Below are positions 12,720 to 24,815 of a stretch of 64,000 bases of DNA, piece after piece (positions within the stretch are counted from its first letter, which is position 1; every line of letters starts with the position of its first letter). Location of the stretch: contig OY282558.1 of the NCBI GenBank assembly GCA_958295665.1, positions 16,863,409 to 16,927,408 of the forward strand, in the 5' to 3' direction. Position numbers and translations under genes: made by a program. Below the pieces are notes generated by a model, which did not search any database, had not been told where the DNA came from, and saw only the letters and a list, made by a program, of their open reading frames with translations. Source of the stretch: Tipula vernalis (lineage: Eukaryota; Arthropoda; Insecta; Diptera; Tipulidae).

Positions 12720-14600
12720 TTTAATACACAAAGGGTTATGAACTGGTGTTGGGGTTACTATATTTTTCATCTGATATCAATTGGCCTTACCATGACAATT
12801 GGCCGCCTTACAATTCTTGATGATGTTTTAACTGAAAAACCACGAACTAAATCATTTTTCCTTGGCGACATTGTACAATTTGATCGATTTGCCATTTCGA
12901 GGGAGACACGTTGCATTCTTTTAGCAGGACAAAATGTTATCCAGTCTTTTGTTTCAAATAAGTGATTCACCATTCTTTCCAGAATCCTTGCGTTCTGGCT
13001 TGTACATAATTATCTTGCAAGTTGATTACTCTGTTAATGATCCAATAATGGTTCATGAATAGCCGTGATGGGTTTATCGTTTAAAAAATGATCTAGCGCA
13101 TATAAGTCATCTAAATCGTAGCTCATCGGACACTAAGGCCTGGAGTTGAGAATTAACTCTGCATTTCATCTGATGTCATCACAGTGTTTCCGGTCACTCG
13201 ATTTTATCCAGGATTCCCACAGACCTCCAAGTGTGGTGTTGGCTGGATTCAGAATAAATTTAATTTATTTGTGTGAAATAAAATTCGAAATTTGTTAAGC
13301 TTTCATTATTTAGTTTAGAGTTGGTGACAAAATTCCAAAGGAGGTGGAGGCTAGCGCCCTAAATTCCTAACATTCATAGAGAAATTATTCGATACTAATT
13401 AATCACATACTAAAATAAAAAACTCTCCAAATCCGCTTAGCATTGGTCCTTTCCGCTTAAGGATGACATGAAATTATGTAGATTCCCTTTGTTTTCCTAT
13501 TGTAGCTAACAAAAATTTAGTAAGGTCTTCATTTTCGATGGGTCAGTTTACTTTGTATTTTTCGGTATATTTTTTCGGGATTTTTTCATTCGGGAATATG
13601 ATTGGTATCCCATAACTCATATAGTTCGCCGAATTTTCTATTAGTTCCAACGAATTTTGTTTCATTGTCGGACTTGATGTCTAGTGGAATATCTCTCCGA
13701 CATATAAATCGTCACGGAGGAGCAATGTTTGGTTTAGCTGTTATAATGTGGCACAACTCGATCTGGACGATCTTCGTGGAAAAAATGCAAATGTACCCCT
13801 TAATGATTGGACCTCGACCGGTAGCGGCCCGGCGTAGTCTGTAGCAGCACGTATGAAGAGACGGGTTGGTGTAATTCTGCGGGTAAGTTACCCATAACTT
13901 TTTGCGACATAACAGAACTTTGTCCACGGTATTCTAATCTTTTGTAAATATATTGTCGTATACGGTATGTTTTGAAAGATACTGGTTTTTACAGAGTTAT
14001 TCGTGGGTTCAGATACCGAATATGCGTATTGTTAATGATTTTTGAACACAAGACGTTATTTCCTGGCAGAAACATGGGAGAAATTATCTAATCGTCCTCC
14101 GATTCTAAGGATGCCTTCGTTGTCGATGAAAGGCGATAAAGATACAGGTTTATTTTTTTAGCCAATTTTTTAATTTAGTTTTAACGATTATAGTGTTTCC
14201 TTGAATTATTCAGATTGGGCCTACATCACAAGTTTTGGTTTAACATCTGGGACATTAAGGAAATGTCAATCACGGGTCAAGGTACTGGCAAACCGGGCAA
14301 TTGTCTAGTTTTGTCACTAGTATTTAGGTGTTTAGCGTTCCATTGCTGTTTCGCAATAAATTACCACTACACATGCATGCGCTGACGAATCACAAAATCC
14401 GTTGATTTAAAGGTTCGTTATTGATTTATACTCCAATTCCTGGAATGATGATTGATTCACCAGCCATTGCTGCTTGATATCGTCGAGAAATGAATAGTCC
14501 CAATCGAGTTTTTTCAGTCAAAAGTTTCTGAAGAACTATTTTAAATGTAACTGCGGCGGGTGAATGAATAGAATCAAAGGAGCGGCCTTAATATATCCTT
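12720..14600 (-). pseudogene. old BEL/Pao retrotransposon pol relic
   Basis: Read leftward, successive BEL pol blocks appear in the right order. FDSIHSPAAVTFKI sits near 14550-14580 (end of RT/start of RNase H). DNEGILRIGGRLDN is at about 14090-14130 (pre-integrase). GYICIFSTK and SDNETKFVGT are at about 13650-13810 (integrase catalytic core with its Asp). LGGLWES is near 13225-13245, LILNSRPL near 13150, and a C-terminal SVKTSSRIVRRPIVMVRP block at 12770-12830. Frames shift often and stops are many. The distance from SDNETKF to GGLWE is about 300 bp longer than expected, so a small insertion at roughly 13250-13550 is likely. This is a different, much older family from the BEL element at 51.8-61.5 kb. 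Confidence 0.7.
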
Positions 14601-17600
14601 CCGTTTTTGGGCGCCTGTGTAGAATAGTTTAATAAAATCAAAATTGGCATTTTTTATTTTGTTTTCTTAAAAATTTGACTTTGTTCAGTTGTGCCAATGT
14701 AACTTGGTAAGTCGTGTGAATAACCGGTTGGTTTTATATCAAATCGTATGGCAGGCAACTGATTCATTGGTGTACAGATTTTGAAGTACCGCTTCTCAAT
14801 TCCCAATCTTGACCATAGAAGCAGATTGGCGAAAAAAAGTTTCAAATCGGTCTAATCGGACCGTTCGTAGTGTGATTATAGACATCCAGACAGATGAACG
14901 GAATTTTTTTTTATTTGTTCGGACTACTTTAAAACGACGAGAAAAATGGTTTTGGATAAACAAAAAGTTTGGTCATTTTCAGACCCTTAGTTTGGATGCG
15001 GCAAGTAACAAATGGTTTTATCATTGAGATTTACAGTAACGTACAAGCCACTGGCTACTTCCGTTTTCTAAAAACGAAAATTTTAGCACCTGAAAGTGAT
15101 TTTTACCAAAACTGTATACCCGATAATAATTTAATCATAATACTTAGAGCAACAATTTATCCAAGACCAATTTTCCCGCGTCACTGTCATATTAGATTCA
15201 GCTCATTTAGATCACACCAAAAAATACGAGATTAATAAAAAAAACAACAAAACTATGTATACCCATAAGCCTAAATCAGATCCAAAATACCACCTTGAAT
15301 TCTTCATACCTTGTTGGTTATACTTATACGTAAGAAATATGTTTTTAATCCACTTAGAGATTTTTGTTTTCTTTTAATCTAATCCTTTATCATAATTTTT
15401 AATTTTATTTTATGTTGTACGATGGTTCAATTTAAATCATTCTCAACCTGAAGCGATTGTCTTTATCGTATTATTGTTCTTATTATCTTGTGGATATATG
15501 TACTCATATGTATGGTGAGTCCGGTGCCCAACAGTATAATTTTACGAGTTTATGTTACACATATAAACATAAAAAGTCTCACTGTCAGATTAATATTTTT
15601 CTTCTTTATGATGATGTAGTACGTGGAAAATTTTTAATTATACGCTAGGTGTTGTCTATATATTCAAGGAAGGGCATGTGCAACAAACGTTCCAAATACA
15701 ATAAAGTTAATTTAATTTGACATTTAATATAAAATTATACATAAATTTATGGTTCAGAGAACCACAAGCTCTTCATTGGTAGCACTCTCCCTCTCTCTCT
15801 TGCTCTCTCTCTTTGTACGTTTTATGTAATATGTGTTGTAATCTAATGATATATAATTAATGGTTTATAAACACTGTGCGCTAAGATGGAGAAGAAGGAA
15901 ACAGTTCTTGCCAATTAGCCTTTTATTTATTATTTCTGCCATTTCGCATTTTTAATTATAAATAAAAACCCAATTTTTATTTTATTTTGGCAATTGTATT
16001 ATTTATTACGTTTATTTACTGTTTCACTTCATCTTTTATATACAATTACGATTGTTTTTGTAAAGTTCTTTTATATAATTAATCCATCGATAATATTGGG
16101 ATCGTTTGAGGAATCTAAGCTAATATGTAATTTTGTATAAAGCAAAATTTGTAAATCAACCTGATATTAGCATGTCCAAGCCGCCAAAATTTAAATTACA
16201 AAAATGCTCATAATAACAATAAAAAGAGCGTAAAAAATTACAAATTTAATAATCACAATAATAATAAAAAGGTGAATACCAACAATCTTACAATAAAACC
16301 GGTAGTTTTGACTTAAAGGCATTTCAATTTTTTTTTTTTTGTTGCCTGCTTTCCGAATCAACAACTAAATATTATAACTAAAAAAAAATGTTTTAATCGA
16401 TATCGATGAATTTTGTCTTGCTCCCAAAATAAGAACAATTTTTGAACAATAACGATAATTTATAACATTTATAAATGGTTTTGTGAATATCAAAAAAGTT
16501 TACCCATGACAATTTCGTGAACACATGGCACACCTCGCAGTCTAGTCTCAATGAATGCATAACTTACATAGACTTGTAGTTCAATAACACACATCCTCCA
16601 AAAAATCATGAGTCTGTCATTTAAAATTTTTTTGTTCAATCAATTTCTTTACCACGGGTTGGAAGAATAAAAATTAGATTAAATTTAATCTTTTCGTTTC
16701 ATATTTCGTTACTTATTTAAACTTTAACATCACCGCATATACAACAATTACATTTCATTGTTCGTCTCCTCATATATTATCTTAACAACACAACACAATT
16801 TAGAAGAAAAGAAATCATAACTCTATATATAAGTACAAATTGAATAAATCTATTAGACACAAAAAAAAAAATAAAAAATAAAACGCCCTCCAGCTAGACG
16901 AAATTTTTTGCTTTTTTTTCTTAAAACCGTCATTGTCATACTTGTCACCGTCTTTTCAACACAAATTGTCTGTGAACGTAAGAAAAGAAAAAAATTTGAT
17001 TTAAAATTCAAATATATTTCTCGGGAACCATCATGACATGAGCAAATACTTTGTGAATAAAACCCATTTATAAAAGCTTGATTTATTAAAGCTTTTAGCT
17101 TTTTTTAACAAATATACAGTCCGCGGGTTAGATTAAAAGTTCAAACTTCAAATATCAGGAACAATTTGGCTGCTTAGTTCTAAAGCACAATTTTTACAAA
17201 CCAGGATAATCAATACCCATTAACGATCCCAGATCGTTTTCAAATTTTTTGAGACTAGTCCGAAAAATTGTTGCAATTGATCAAAAATATTTGTAAATAT
17301 TTTTAAATTTTTAAACAACCGCCATTAAGCTGAAATTTGTGATACTGGCTGTTTATTAGACAGCCGATGGCATTCAATATCATGATTTCGCCGACTCATT
17401 TTTCCTGCAATAAATCTCAACATAAGACTGTTCTTCAAAATTTTACCTATTTCTGTGGTAAAATATAATTCAAGTCGAACGAAAGTTTGAATTTTATTGG
17501 GCAATTATAAAATAATAAATCAATTTTTCTTAGAGAGCTACTGGATGAACAATATTGAGTGTCCTTCTACGTATTGCAATACGTAGAGTTATCCACGAAG

Positions 17601-17687
17601 GGTAATCCAAAAAAATGTAACCCTTAAACTCTAAGTGGTTGTCCTTTTGCCTTGTTGAACAGGTAACTGCGACATATAAATCGACAA
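14601..17687. other. AT-rich non-coding stretch
   Basis: No supported gene. Short open frames at 14809-15235 and 15457-15648 have no recognisable domain. A CT-rich microsatellite lies near 15785-15815. The segment 15800-17100 is very AT-rich with poly(A) and poly(T) runs and resembles untranslated or intronic fly DNA. Confidence 0.4.
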
Positions 17688-18140
17688 TTGAAATTACCTC
17701 CGACAACGAGCGTAAAACCCATTCCAGGCGGCCCCGGAAACCTAAAATAAATGTTAAAATGAATAAAATAATTTTTAAAAAATTTTCTGATTAAGATTAA
17801 GATGACCTGGAAATTTCTTATATCGGTATAGTTAGGAAGGACCCTGGAAAAGAATATTTATTTCAAATTATTTTTAATTTATTGTTAAATACCGGATAGC
17901 AATATATTTATTGATATGGCAAAAATTCTAACTAGCAAACACTGTTCAGCATTAAGCCAGAGGTTGCCAATAGGATCTCCTACTACACTTACACAACAAA
18001 TTTCAAATGCTACCTTAATTAATATTGACAAGAATTTATTTTAATTTTTTAGTGGGTTTTGCTCGTACACTTTAAATTGTGCGGAGAATAAAAAATGTCT
18101 GGGATGGATGTTTACGCTCGTGTTGTCAGAGGTAATTTCA
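17688..18140. mobile_element. MITE-like element with about 28-bp terminal inverted repeats
   Basis: The left end has AATTACCTCCGACAACGAGC followed by GTAAA (from 17691). The right end is its near reverse complement, TTTACGCTCG...TTGTCAGAGGTAATT, ending near 18136. The arms differ by a two-base indel and one substitution. The roughly 450-bp interior has no open frame. No target duplication was obvious, so the superfamily is unassigned. Confidence 0.6.
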
Positions 18141-18399
18141 AATTTTCCTGCGAAGGCGGTAATTCGAAATGACGTCCTGTCATGATGGTAGTTTCAAAAA
18201 TATTCAGCAACAGTTTTTTGATTGTGTACTTGACAGTCTACATGCGTTAATCATGCGTGATCGGTAAAATGCTGTGTAATATTTGAAAATTTCAAATTTT
18301 GTCGGTTATTGTTGGGTGAAACAATTCTTTCTATGTTTTACATCGCTACAGATCCATCTTGAATATTGGCAGTCACAACACCATTTCCTAGTTAAAGCA

Positions 18400-19930
18400 G
18401 ATTTTTGACAAAGTGCTTACTTAGCATGGAGATCACAATTGAGATGAACTTGTAGGTATATTTGTTGATGTCAGAAATTTTAATACAGGCCCGAATTTCA
18501 TCTGCCCTGATTCCATAAGGAAATAACCGTAAGCATCTGTAAAGCCGCCTGCCAACATCACAGTGAAACTTTTCCTTGTATCGTTGCTACGCGGTTTTTT
18601 AACGCTTCTGGAATTGTATCGTATACATGATACAACGAACGTCACCCCAAAGCAATATTCGCCTTTGTGATAATATCCATAAGCGACTTGTGCTTCTGAT
18701 ATAAAGCTAGAATGCAATGTGGTTAACTGGCATATATGGGTAACATTTCCATCATTGAAAATCTTGTCCGTCATACTTCATACTGCTTCACTTCGAATGT
18801 ACCTCAACTTTTAGATTCTTTCAGATTCCATCTTGTAACATATGTCTATGGCAAACTGTCGCAAAACGTTGTTGCGTAGACAGTGAAATGTTGAAACTTA
18901 CTAGTATAGAAATCAACAAAATAGTATAACAGAAATTTTGTATCTTCATTCTATGGAGCCTGTAGACTCCTAAACATTAAACATCGACGAACATCGATAG
19001 GCTTCTTGACACTTCTTTGGTTTAAAGTGTTGCCTTGTAAATCAAACAGTTAGTACTTAAGATCACAGTAAGTTTGGATATTTCTCGGCTGCTACTCTCG
19101 GATATGCATTCGAACATGTCCTCGTAAAGTTCATGTTGTATTAGACTACAAGAATTTTAGCTAACATTCGAGTTTTGAAAATCAAATTTATTTGCCTGTT
19201 GACCAGATAAAGTTTCTCACCTTATAAATGACATATATCCCAATGTGGCCTATTTCATGTCTCGAAAAAATTCTATGAGGGAATCGGCTGGTTCAAACCT
19301 AATTTGATTTCCGCGTTTAGCTGTCCTTGAATATGGGTCTAGTTTATGGATCATCAATATTTGGGAGATGAGAGAGTAGCGGCTTTGCTATTTTTGGCTA
19401 TATTTGGTTTCTTAATTATATGATTAAAGAATTAAGTGTGTCATCACGTATAGGACATGCAGTCCTATTCCATTTGCTACCAGGATATGATTGGATATAT
19501 TTTTTGTTACTAACCGACCGGCTATCATTAAGACACTCTTTAGTGCATGTTGTTGTTGCTGTATCCAAAGGAACCATGTTGACTGAACAAAAAATCTTAA
19601 AGAACGTGTTGCAGTAATTCGTTCTACTATATGGAAGCTTCCACATCCTGCAAATTTGAGGATCTTTGCATTGGTTTGATGGCTTCCAAGCACTTTTACC
19701 TTGGACGAATGAAGCTTTTCCTCATCATTCTACTGACTTATCTATAACATATCTCTCTTACATCGTAGATCATATCGTTGCAATCGACTCAGAATTTTGT
19801 TTAAATTAGCAGGATGCTCCTCACAGCCGTTACTGAATTCAACGTCATTCATTCAAATCGTAGCATGCCTCTATGTTGGTTTCTTAATTCGTACTTAGAG
19901 CAAGTATTTCATTGTTGGATCAAACTTTTC
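18400..19930 (-). pseudogene. possible decayed Gypsy-type pol (uncertain)
   Basis: On the minus strand, 19693-19424 is open and contains a region (CTKECLNDS in one frame, RLVTKNISNHILVA in another) resembling the segment after the RT of Gypsy-type elements, where a W-T-x-x-C-x-x-A-F block precedes the RNase H strand. Upstream, ANLNKILSRLQRYDLRCKRD resembles the end of the RT thumb. Another minus frame, 18774-18433 (113 codons), has no domain I recognise. The matches are weak and frameshifted, so most of this region should be read as unassigned. Confidence 0.25.
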
Positions 19931-20306
19931 TAATGCATTTCCTTTTAAGAAGAATTTAGAAAAATCTAATCACCAAGCTTCTTGACATTTAAAATTACAG
20001 TGACGTGCTCTATACACCATTCAGATATAGTATCCATTTTTAATATTTTTGACCGAATTCATGTAAGTTCTGTTAAAAACTGGACGAAACGAACTCTTAT
20101 TTTCCTGTGGGAATAATATCGTCCAAATAAGTTGAGTTACACTGTCAATATTGTCAAAGGCAAATCAGTTAATTTATTCGATTTCCCGAAAGGTCTGGTT
20201 CCTATCTACAGAGATTGTTTTTTTTGTGCCATAATCGGGATTTGGCTCAATGTTCTCTTCGGGCAATAGATACGATATATTTCTCAGTGCGGGTCAAGTT
20301 TTTCGC

Positions 20307-21749
20307 GAGTGTGAAGTTTATGCTAAAAAAAAATAACAAAAAATTACACTGTTAAATTAGCTATTTTTCCAATTGGAATTTAAATTATATGAAAATTAAA
20401 TTTTCTTGTAATTTTGGATTTTTCGTACAACCAAACAGGTTCTTTTCATCAGGAAACAGGTTATTTTCATTATTTCCAAATAGCTGGACCATCTGTTTAT
20501 CTCGTTAACCAGAAGCATCCAATTGCCTTAAACATTACTATATTTCAGATAATTTAAAAGTAGACTGATTTTTGATAGTTTAAATAATTATTTAGCGCCG
20601 ATCCTGGAAGTGTCATGAAGGCCTCGTACATTAATTAGAATAACAAAGCCACGTCAATGTCACCAAGCCGATCCAATTATGATGAACTATAATATATTTC
20701 ACAGTTTTTGGAATTTTTAATAATTTTGGATGGTTTTAAAAATTGTTGTATCTCCGATCACAGAAATATACACAAGGTCTTATCTACATTTTTAGATAGC
20801 TTGGTTTAGTAGCAGTCTCTGTGGCCAACGTGATCCAATTGTGATGAATTTTATCATATTTCGCAGAATACAAAATTTTTGTACCGCCGATCACAGAGAT
20901 GTTCACCGGGTCTTGCCCATATTATCGGATAACTTGGCCCTATGCTAGTCTTCGTGACCGACCTGATGCAGTTACGATGAACTATACTATACTTCACAGA
21001 ATTTAGAATTTTAAATAATTTTGATGGTTTTAAAAATTGGTTGTATCTTCGATCACAGAGATGTCCACAAGGTCTTGCCTATATTTTCGGATAACTTGCT
21101 CATGTGTCAGTCTCCACAAGGTCACGCCTATATTTTCATGTCACAACAATTCTGTGATCGGCTGTAAAATTTTTTTTAATTTATAAATATTTTTTATTCT
21201 GCGAAATGTTCATCACAATTGGTCTACGTTGGCTACAGAGGCTGATATAAAACCAAGCTATCTGATAAGCCGGATTAGACCATGTGTACATTTCTGTGAT
21301 CAGAGATACAAAAATTTTTACAACCATCTAAATTCAGCGAAATATAGGAAAGTTCATCACAATTAGATCTGGTTGGCCAAGTAGATTACAAAAACTGTGA
21401 AATATTACAGTTCATTATAATTGGATCGGCTTGGTGACATTGACCGCTATATGGCTTAGCTATTCTAAGGAATGTGCGGGGCCTTAGGGACATTTCCATC
21501 AAAAATCAGTTAACTTTTAAATTTTCTGAAATATAGTAATGTTCAACACAATTGGATGCTTCTTGTTAACGAGAGCTATAGTCCAGCTATCTGAAAATAA
21601 TGAAAAGAACCTGTTTCCTGATGAAAAGAACCTGTTTGGTTGTATGAAAAATCCAAAATTACAAAAAATTTAAATTCCAATTGGAAAAATAGCTAATTTA
21701 ACAGTGTAATTTTTTGATATTTTTGTTTTGACCATAAACTTCATACTCA
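20307..21749. mobile_element. foldback element with long inverted arms
   Basis: The two halves are inverted copies. GAGTGTGAAGTTTATG at 20307 pairs with the reverse complement ending at 21749. Outer arms continue through CACTGTTAAATTAG (20347; inverse ends 21706), TTTTTCCAATTGGAATTTAA and AACAGGTTCTTTTCATCAGG. Inside, both arms carry tandem units with GATCACAGAGATGT-CACAAGGTCTTG and GATCCAATTGTGATGAACTAT blocks at roughly 130-160 bp spacing. Three such blocks read one way (20756, 20889, 21051) and two the other (near 21155, 21295), so the arms meet near 21.1 kb. No coding sequence is present. This arrangement of inverted arms built from tandem repeats is that of Foldback-type DNA elements. 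Confidence 0.75.
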
Positions 21750-22445
21750 TAGTTTTTCCGTATGATGGTCAATATGCTGAGTCTTACTAACTAGTATTAC
21801 GGAATGATTTGGCAGCCAGTTTTCCTTCAAATTTATTTTCCAAATATTTTTAATCGAGCATTTCAAAAGAACTTCAAATGCATTGAAAAAGCGTCTTCCG
21901 CAAGATCAACTCATCCTGATGAAAAATTTTATAATTTTCTGATGTATTCCATTTGTTAAAACTTGTTAGAAATAACTTTTTGGATTTCGTTCTCTTGTAC
22001 AACAAGGAAACTTCTTTTATTCATCCCACAATACAAGTACTAAGACTTTCAGATCACTATTACCTTCATACTAGAAGTGGAGTTTATAATATTTATATAA
22101 TATTGACATTCTAAATTATTAAATCTGAATTTTTGTCTGAGTTCATTCAAACAGCAAGAGTCATAAAAGGAAATGTTTGATCCCTTTTCAAAACAATATT
22201 TTAGTTGATTGTTTTAATATCTATCATCCGTAAAAATTTTAGTGAATTTGAATTTCACTACCAATATAGACCTAAGACGATTAAGAAAATAATTTTGAAC
22301 TGCATGTTCGTCTAAAACATTTGCAGTTCTGATACATGACAATGTTTTTCGATGCTGGTGGTTGTGGACTTGTTATTATCGATCCCTCTAGAATGCATTT
22401 TTTGCCAAATTTCCTTTCGTCATATAACTTAATGGTCAGGCACGC
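21750..22445. other. stretch without recognisable gene
   Basis: Separates the foldback element from the left TTAA of the piggyBac element. No motif, repeat or open frame could be assigned. Confidence 0.4.
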
Positions 22446-22449
22446 TTAA
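22446..22449. repeat. piggyBac target site, left TTAA
   Basis: TTAA directly abuts the terminal CCC of the piggyBac element. With the matching TTAA at 24812-24815 it forms the family's 4-bp target duplication. Confidence 0.9.
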
Positions 22450-24811
22450 CCCAGAAACGACCATTGTTCTATAAATGGTACACCAACATTGAGGGATTTT
22501 CCTTTGAAAACTAAACACCTGAGAATTTTTTTCTCTTTCGTTTTGTTTCGGCCGTTATGTTCTCACTTTAAAATAAAAACGCAAAATAAAAAATTCACTA
22601 CGCAAGTTAGTTAGTAGTGATTTACAATTTAACACGTGCAGATCAAAAAATCATGAGTTATAAAAGGTAATTATTTTCGCATGTTACAGTTATTTTTAAT
22701 TTTTTTTTCTTGTGAATTTACAAAATATACTAATTATGGAGCAGTATAGTTAAAAATAAAAAAAAGTTTTTAAAGTTTTTTTTAATTATTTTATCACCTA
22801 AATTTTAGTGTACCATTATGGGTACATTAGACCAATGTACTCCTTAACAATTAGAATTTTTATATTTTTTTTTCGTAGACCATTAACACTCAATGAAATT
22901 ATTAGTATTCTGGAAGAAGATTCGGACGACGAGAATAACGATCCACTGGATATCACTATTTTTCCTCCGACTTTGATCAATAATTGTTGGACTGATGAGG
23001 ATTCAGGAGAGGAAAATGAGGTTAATTTAGACAATTTGCCAGGATCATTATTAAATACCCAGGCTGAAATTCATAATAGACGCGATGAATCCGATTGGTC
23101 TGAATCTGATGATATACCATTATCTAATTTAAAATCTATGGCCCAACAACCATCCAAATCAAAGAAAAAAAGACGGAACAGAAATTATACATGGAAGAAA
23201 ATAGATTTACCATCGAAATGCGACAATTTTAGATATAGTGCCGCTCATGAAAATTTGTCGCCTCTTGAAATATTTAATTTGTTTTATAATGATGAACTTT
23301 ATAACCTTATATTGGAAAACAACAATAAATACTTAAATTCCAAAAATATGCCAGCAAAATGTCAGCCTAGAGGAAATAAAAGCGTTCTTTGGGATTCTAG
23401 TTTTGAGTGGTTATAATAATCTACCTCGGCGACACTTGTATTGGGACACAGAGGGTGATGTACATTGTGAAATGGTTGCTAAAACAATGCCTCGAAACTT
23501 TTTAATAAGTAATATACACGTGTGTGATAACTCAAATTTAGACCAAGATGATAAATTTGCTAAAGTTCGTCCATTATTTAACCACCTTAACAGAATGTTT
23601 TTAGAGCATGCCCCCGTGGAGGAAACCCGATTAGATGGGGTTATAAATTATGGGTTGGAGCGACGGTTCGAAGATATATAGTATGGTTCGATCCTTATCA
23701 AGGAGCAGATAAACAAAAGACGGGATACGAAGATATGAATTTGGGTACTAAAATTGTATTGCAATTTTGTGACGCATTACAATCCCGGAATTTAAATATT
23801 TTTTCTCAAGTATCGAGTTATTTAAAGAACTAAATAAGAGAAATTTCAAAGGAACAGGAACATTCAGAGAAAATCGTTTATTCAACTGCCCTCTCCGTAA
23901 TAACAAAAATTTAAAAAGACGGATCGCAGGTCTTTTGAATACAGCTTTTGTGTAGAAGAAAACCTGGTAGTCTGCCAATGGGTGGTGAAAATTGGATCAA
24001 ATTCCATTCCAGTGTATCCAACAAATTTGGTGAAAAGATATTCCAGTAGAGAAAAGAAAAAGGTGCAAGTCTTGCAGCCGGGACTGATACATAAGTATAA
24101 TAAAGGAATGGGTGGTGTCGATCGGTCCGATCAAAACATGAGCTTATATCGAACTTCCATTAGAGGAAAAAAGTAGTACTTTCCTTTAATTGCCCACAGC
24201 GTTGATATGGCGGTGACAAATGCTTGGCAGTTACATCGGAAAATGGGCGGAAAATTAAATATCTTAACTTTTCGACGTATGATAACCATTTCAATTTTGA
24301 AGCAACATCAGAAGTGCCATACGTTAGGTAAGTGGCGACATTCTACCATTGAAAGCAATGATTCCAGATACGATAGATATGATCATTGGATTCACCCTCA
24401 GCTTTCCAGAACAAGATGCCGATTGTGCCACAAGCAGGCATCCCGGAAATGTTCGAAATGCAATGTTGCATTACATCTTGAATGCTTCCAAAAATGACAT
24501 ACAAAAGAATGAATTAATACTTTTACAAGTTCCCGATTTATATTTTGAATAATTAATTATTTATTTTTATGTGATATATTGTGATAAAATGTATTAAATA
24601 AATATTTGAATTAAATTAAATGAATTTATTAATGCGTTTAATATTGTAGTAGATTTGACTATCGTACCATTAATGGTACGCCCCGTGTTCCCGGAACCCT
24701 CAAAAAAAAAACAATTTTTTTTTGTGCTTTCCATTATTAACTACCTTCTATTATTATCATATCCAAAATCCTTCTCAAAATTTCAAAAAATAAATCTTGG
24801 TAATGTCTGGG
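22450..24811 (+). mobile_element. piggyBac element, both ends present
   Basis: The 2362-bp element starts CCCAGAAACGACCATTG (22450) and ends as the inverse, reading CCCAGACATTACCAAG from the right end inward. It is flanked on both sides by TTAA (22446-22449 and 24812-24815), the piggyBac target site. Subterminal palindromes with TGGTAC occur near both ends (22475-22485 and 24665-24680). Length and layout match typical autonomous piggyBac elements. The single gene inside is interrupted, so this copy is not autonomous, but the termini look usable in trans. Confidence 0.9.
22653..24552 (+). pseudogene. piggyBac transposase, broken
   Basis: Exon 1 is ATG at 22653 coding MSYK plus the first two bases of Arg. 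A 212-bp GT...AG intron follows (22667-22878), then exon 2 continues RPLTLNEIISILEEDSDDE, the acidic N-terminus usual for the family. The frame stays open to 23416; a shift leads into 23403-23681 (SGYNNLPRRHLYWD... DKFAKVRPLFNHLNRMF). Another shift gives WFDPYQGADKQKTGYEDMNLG (about 23682-23745). The segment that should hold the first catalytic Asp (between about 23620 and 23680) is missing or scrambled. The part 23982-24497 contains NKGMGGVDRSDQNMSLYRTS, the last catalytic Asp region, then an in-frame TAG at 24174-24176, then a C-terminal cysteine-rich zinc domain (CRLCHKQASRKCSKCNVALH). At least three frameshifts and one stop make it non-functional. Confidence 0.88.
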
Positions 24812-24815
24812 TTAA
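24812..24815. repeat. piggyBac target site, right TTAA
   Basis: TTAA directly abuts the terminal GGG of the piggyBac element and mirrors the left site. Confidence 0.9.

Noticed and set aside
12681..12965. 94-codon plus-strand frame
   Set aside because: It is the opposite strand of the old BEL integrase C-terminal region, whose minus-strand motifs are convincing.
18433..18774. 113-codon minus-strand frame as a host gene
   Set aside because: No recognisable domain, no supporting splice structure, and it lies beside weak Gypsy-like traces. Left unassigned.
22808..22878. Upstream part of the long piggyBac frame as coding sequence
   Set aside because: The 5' part before RPLTLNE is a T-rich intron end with a TTTCGTAG acceptor. 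The true start is the small exon at 22653.
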